Below, piece by piece: positions 32,269 through 35,118 of a stretch of DNA of 35,118 nucleotides. Position numbers and translations under genes: made by a program. Position 1 is the first letter of the stretch. Every line of letters starts with the position of its first letter. Source of the DNA: Campylobacterota bacterium (GTDB taxonomy: Bacteria; Campylobacterota; Campylobacteria; Campylobacterales; Sulfurovaceae); contig WGAM01000068.1 in NCBI GenBank assembly GCA_015494795.1, forward strand, positions 1 through 35,118, written 5' to 3'. The notes beneath the pieces were generated by a model that had not been told where the DNA came from, searched no databases, and was given only the letters and a program-made list of their open reading frames with translations.

Positions 32269-32937
32269 TTAAAAGAGAGTTAATCCTAACTCTCGCCAAC
32301 TATATACTCCACCCCTATAGTATAAAATCTTGTTTTTAGGATACCCTATTTTAATTAGACTCTCTATCATTTTAGTATCTCTATTATCTAAAATACCATT
32401 ATCAAAAATAAGAAGTTTATATACATATTTAAAGTACCACCCCTTTTTTAATTTTTTAACACCTAATAGTTTTAATATCTCTTCTCTATATTTACTATTG
32501 GGAGTTAACATACTATATGGAATATTTACAGCAGTTGGAAGAGTGTTTTTTTTATACTCTATAGAGCTTCTAGCATCAATAAGCAGTCTATTTCTACTTT
32601 TTTTTAAAGATTTTATAAACTCTATAGTCTCTAATTCACCTATAGTTTTAATATTATCAATTTTTATTGGAGATATGCAATATGGAGGACACTCTTTATC
32701 ATCAATTCTCTCTATTAAAAACTCCTTTTTTTGAAAAGTAACTATAATAGATTTTAAATCTTTGGTTATTTTAACCTTTTTAAATTTCTCTTTCTTCTGT
32801 TTTGTTATAGATTTGGTATTTAAATCTATTAATGGATTATCTCTACTACACTCTTTTTTAATACTATCAAATTTACAACCTAACTCTATGCCATATAGAT
32901 ATAGATTAAATAGGAGTATAATAATTAATCGTATCAT
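32269..32937 (-). CDS. Periplasmic rhodanese-like protein lacking the catalytic cysteine
   Basis: A 222-residue protein with a signal peptide (about 1-17). The N-terminal part has five cysteines (LGCKFDSIKKECS and ECPPYCISP), then TIGELETIEFI leads into a rhodanese domain (about 105-222) with LLIDARSSIEYKKNTLPTAVNIPY and YYRGGVYSWRELGL. The active loop reads IFDNGILDNRDTK and contains no cysteine, so sulfur transfer by the usual persulfide is not possible. The CPPYC element may hold the redox function (inference). One base separates it from the TlpA-like gene, with which it must be cotranscribed. Confidence 0.8.
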   Translation of the reverse strand: MIRLIIILLFNLYLYGIELGCKFDSIKKECSRDNPLIDLNTKSITKQKKEKFKKVKITKDLKSIIVTFQKKEFLIERIDDKECPPYCISPIKIDNIKTIGELETIEFIKSLKKSRNRLLIDARSSIEYKKNTLPTAVNIPYSMLTPNSKYREEILKLLGVKKLKKGWYFKYVYKLLIFDNGILDNRDTKMIESLIKIGYPKNKILYYRGGVYSWRELGLTLF

Positions 32938-32938
32938 A

Positions 32939-33535
32939 TTATTCTTTTAACTCTTCTCTAAAGAGTGCATGATGCATAAGTTCAGATAGATTATAAGATT
33001 TTACTCCAACCTCATAGGCCAAAATATTACCTTCTTTTCCTAAAACAATAGTAAGAGGAATTAATCCACTCCAACCATAATTACTCTTTAAGTAGTCATA
33101 AAATCTCTTTTGATTATTGCCATTTACTATATCATAATTAATTCCATACTTTTTAATATACTCTAAAGACTCTTCATTAGTATGCTTCTCTGCCTCTATT
33201 GCAATAATTCTAAAAGAGTCATCTAAATTTTTCTTTAAATGTATGAGTTGTGGTATCTCTTTTTTACAATATTGACAATCCCAACCAAATACTTTTAAAA
33301 AGATTATCTTATCCTCTAACCCTTCAACTATCATCTTTTTTTTACCTGTCTTTAGTTTAAATACTCTATTATCCACTGTTTTAAACTCAAAACTATTATC
33401 TAATGGAATAGGTATAGTAGGTTTTTCCCCAAAATATACCTTTGTTCCAACTTCACGATTATAAAAGTAATAACCTAAAAATAGTAATAATACTACTACT
33501 AAAAAAGCAATAATTAAATTTAATATCTTTTGCAT
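32939..33535 (-). CDS. TlpA/ResA-like membrane-anchored thioredoxin
   Basis: A 198-residue protein with one N-terminal membrane segment (about 7-25) and a periplasmic thioredoxin-fold domain. The active site is WDCQYCKKE (Cys87, Cys90), and the cis-proline loop is GLIPLTIVL (about 156-164). Insertions match the TlpA/ResA group, which reduces disulfides in the periplasm, for example apocytochrome c or other thiol clients. It is the first gene of a two-gene unit with the rhodanese-like gene. The client is unknown. Confidence 0.85.
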   Translation of the reverse strand: MQKILNLIIAFLVVVLLLFLGYYFYNREVGTKVYFGEKPTIPIPLDNSFEFKTVDNRVFKLKTGKKKMIVEGLEDKIIFLKVFGWDCQYCKKEIPQLIHLKKNLDDSFRIIAIEAEKHTNEESLEYIKKYGINYDIVNGNNQKRFYDYLKSNYGWSGLIPLTIVLGKEGNILAYEVGVKSYNLSELMHHALFREELKE

Positions 33536-33579
33536 ATATTTCCCTCGTATAAAATTAAGCTCTTAGAATATCAAAAAAA

Positions 33580-35118
33580 TCATTTAGATATACTTTTAAG
33601 CTCTTCAAGAGGTCTAGGCTTATCAAAGTAATAACCCTGCCCATATTTAATATCAAAACCCTTTAAAATATCTAATATATCTATATTTTCTACAAACTCT
33701 GCAATAACTTCTATATTGTTCTGTTTACAAAATAGCGATAGTGCAGAGATTAGAGTATGTGATTTTTTATCTTTATGTATATTTTTAATAATAGAACCAT
33801 CTATCTTAAGATAATCTATAGATATATTTAATAGATGACCTAGATTAGAGTATCCAGAGCCATAATCATCAATACATATCTTATATCCAAATAGTTTTAA
33901 CTTCTGTATTGAGGTTTTAACTCTATTAAAATCAATATTTTTTGTCTCCAAAATCTCTATAAACATTCTATATGCTATATCCGAATTTTTAATTAGAAGA
34001 TTAATAATAGACTCATTTAATAAATCATCTGAACTAAGATTAATACTAATAGTAAAATTACTATTATCTCTTAAAATCTTTACATTATACTCTATTATTT
34101 TCATACTAATTCTACTATAAAAGTAGCTATCTTCAAGTTCTGGCAAAATCTCATCAGGATAGATAATATTATCTCCATCTTTTAATCTTAAAAGTGCTTC
34201 ATAATGATTAGTCTTTTTAGTATATAGATTTACAATAGGTTGATAGAAACAGATTAGCTTATCTTTATCTATCATATCTTTTAACTGCTCACGATATAAT
34301 ATTTTACTTTTAGATATATCAAAATATGATATTGTATTTCTTCCATTATGTTTACTCTCATATAGAGCTGAATCGGCCTTATGTATAACATCTTGAAGAG
34401 AAGTTGAGGTCTCCGTTTGAATAAATCCTCCAATAGATACTGTTATCTTGACTATATCTCCTCTAATTTTAATATTTAAATTCTCTATCATTTTACGAAT
34501 TTGTTCTAACTTATCTTTAAAATCTTTTATAGTTATATTTTTTTTATATATAAAGATTAAAAACTCTTCACCACCATACTGTATAAAAATATCTCTATTT
34601 AGTAGTGTGGCTGATATTCGTTTTATAACTCTATTTAATACTCTATCTCCAATATTATGTCCATATATATCATTAATCCTTTTAAATAGGTCAATATCTA
34701 TTAGTGCTACATAATAATTTGAAAAATTTATTTTTTCATAGTTATCAACTAAATAACTTCTATAAAAGGTCTCTGTCTCTGGATTTATATACATTCTATA
34801 TCTAATATATATATTTTTTAGATAGAAAAATATAAAAATTGTAAATAGTATTATTAAAATAATAATAGATGTCATAATAAGCTTTGTACTTATATTAAGA
34901 AGGGAAAATAGAGAGTTATAAGTTTTTTGAGTATAATCAATCACTAAAAAAGCATCAATATGACCATCTATTATAATGGGTTTAATAAGAGTAAATCCTA
35001 AATCTTTAATACTATTTTGAATATATACCTGTTTTTTACCAGATTTTTTTACTCTATTAAAGAAGTTTAAATCTGTATCATCTAATATAAAAGGAGTAAT
35101 TTCATTACTACTATTATC
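33580..35118 (-). CDS. GGDEF-EAL cyclic-di-GMP protein with periplasmic sensor domain, 5' end beyond the window
   Basis: The frame stays open to the right edge. 58 codons precede the GTG at 34944, so that GTG is not the start. Numbered from the first visible codon: part of a sensor domain (1-78, ending GHIDAFLVIDY), a membrane helix (about 80-100), a GGDEF domain with active-site GGEEF (182-186) but no RxxD inhibitory site before it, and an EAL domain with EALLR (307-311), NLSSDD, DDYGSG (417-422), KIDGS and AEFVEN (473-478). Both cyclase and phosphodiesterase catalytic residues appear intact, so either or both activities are possible. Confidence 0.92.
   Translation of the reverse strand, partial: DNSSNEITPFILDDTDLNFFNRVKKSGKKQVYIQNSIKDLGFTLIKPIIIDGHIDAFLVIDYTQKTYNSLFSLLNISTKLIMTSIIILIILFTIFIFFYLKNIYIRYRMYINPETETFYRSYLVDNYEKINFSNYYVALIDIDLFKRINDIYGHNIGDRVLNRVIKRISATLLNRDIFIQYGGEEFLIFIYKKNITIKDFKDKLEQIRKMIENLNIKIRGDIVKITVSIGGFIQTETSTSLQDVIHKADSALYESKHNGRNTISYFDISKSKILYREQLKDMIDKDKLICFYQPIVNLYTKKTNHYEALLRLKDGDNIIYPDEILPELEDSYFYSRISMKIIEYNVKILRDNSNFTISINLSSDDLLNESIINLLIKNSDIAYRMFIEILETKNIDFNRVKTSIQKLKLFGYKICIDDYGSGYSNLGHLLNISIDYLKIDGSIIKNIHKDKKSHTLISALSLFCKQNNIEVIAEFVENIDILDILKGFDIKYGQGYYFDKPRPLEELKSISK

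Noticed and set aside
34714-34944. GTG at 34944 as start of the GGDEF-EAL gene
   Set aside because: The frame continues open through all 58 codons to the window edge and encodes sensor-like sequence directly before the membrane helix, so the gene is truncated by the window.
1-35118. CRISPR arrays, prophage, restriction-modification, toxin-antitoxin or other defence genes
   Set aside because: No regularly spaced repeats and no recognisable Cas, phage, methyltransferase-restriction or toxin proteins were found. The methyltransferase at 3543 is BioC-like, not a DNA methylase.

Overview
This window comes from the chromosome of an AT-rich Gram-negative bacterium (about 30% GC by eye), most probably a member of the Campylobacterota in or near Sulfurimonas/Sulfurovum. 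The evidence is the secG-frr-pyrE block, the TPR protein-rnc-aroC block (rnhA-rnc-aroC in Helicobacter), lpxC followed by TsaB-like and short TsaC-like genes, a periplasmic rhodanese with a CPPYC motif, and heavy use of AGA, ATA and TTA codons. The genus cannot be fixed from this sequence alone.

Layout. The left edge cuts the N-terminus of an IS1634-type transposase relic (minus). Then come two small lipoprotein genes (296-1050, plus), an OmpA-like lipoprotein (minus), the secG-frr-pyrE genes (minus), a BioC-like methyltransferase (plus) and nadA (minus). A lipoprotein with two Ig-like domains (5445-6578) is followed by a 466-base gap. That gap holds the most unusual non-coding structure in the window: a 231-base segment closed by a perfect 12-bp inverted repeat, with an internal hairpin and three C/U-rich stretches resembling the anti-Shine-Dalgarno end of 16S rRNA. 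From 7045 to 11795 a plus-strand run encodes a polyprenyl-phosphate sugar transferase, a small membrane protein, a LapB-like TPR protein, RNase III and chorismate synthase. A YeiH-type transporter (minus) is followed by coaE, an L,D-transpeptidase and a comM-like gene (plus).

Two tRNA clusters (Pro-His-Arg-Arg-Leu and Lys-Glu-Val-Asp; nine genes) each have a perfect TTGACA-17-TATAAT promoter. Between them lies a minus-strand block: an NlpC/P60 lipoprotein, two small proteins of unknown role (one resembling an isolated shikimate dehydrogenase N-terminal domain), a four-cluster ferredoxin with a zinc ribbon, a TorD-like chaperone, a 39-residue membrane peptide and ileS. The TorD and ferredoxin genes suggest molybdoenzyme maturation, but no molybdoenzyme is present here. 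pncC is on the plus strand.

The right third holds lpxC-tsaB-tsaC (lipid A and t6A synthesis), a TPR lipoprotein, truD, an EamA transporter, a membrane-anchored tyrosine phosphatase, a DapC-like aminotransferase with a partner of unknown function, a cysteine-containing secreted protein, and a thiol-redox group (tandem thioredoxin-like protein, rhodanese without its catalytic cysteine, TlpA-like protein). A GGDEF-EAL protein runs off the right edge. Most of the window is housekeeping. The parts that merit a second look are the structured gap at 6688-6918, the TorD/ferredoxin/shikimate-dehydrogenase-like cluster, the cysteine-less rhodanese and several very small reading frames.
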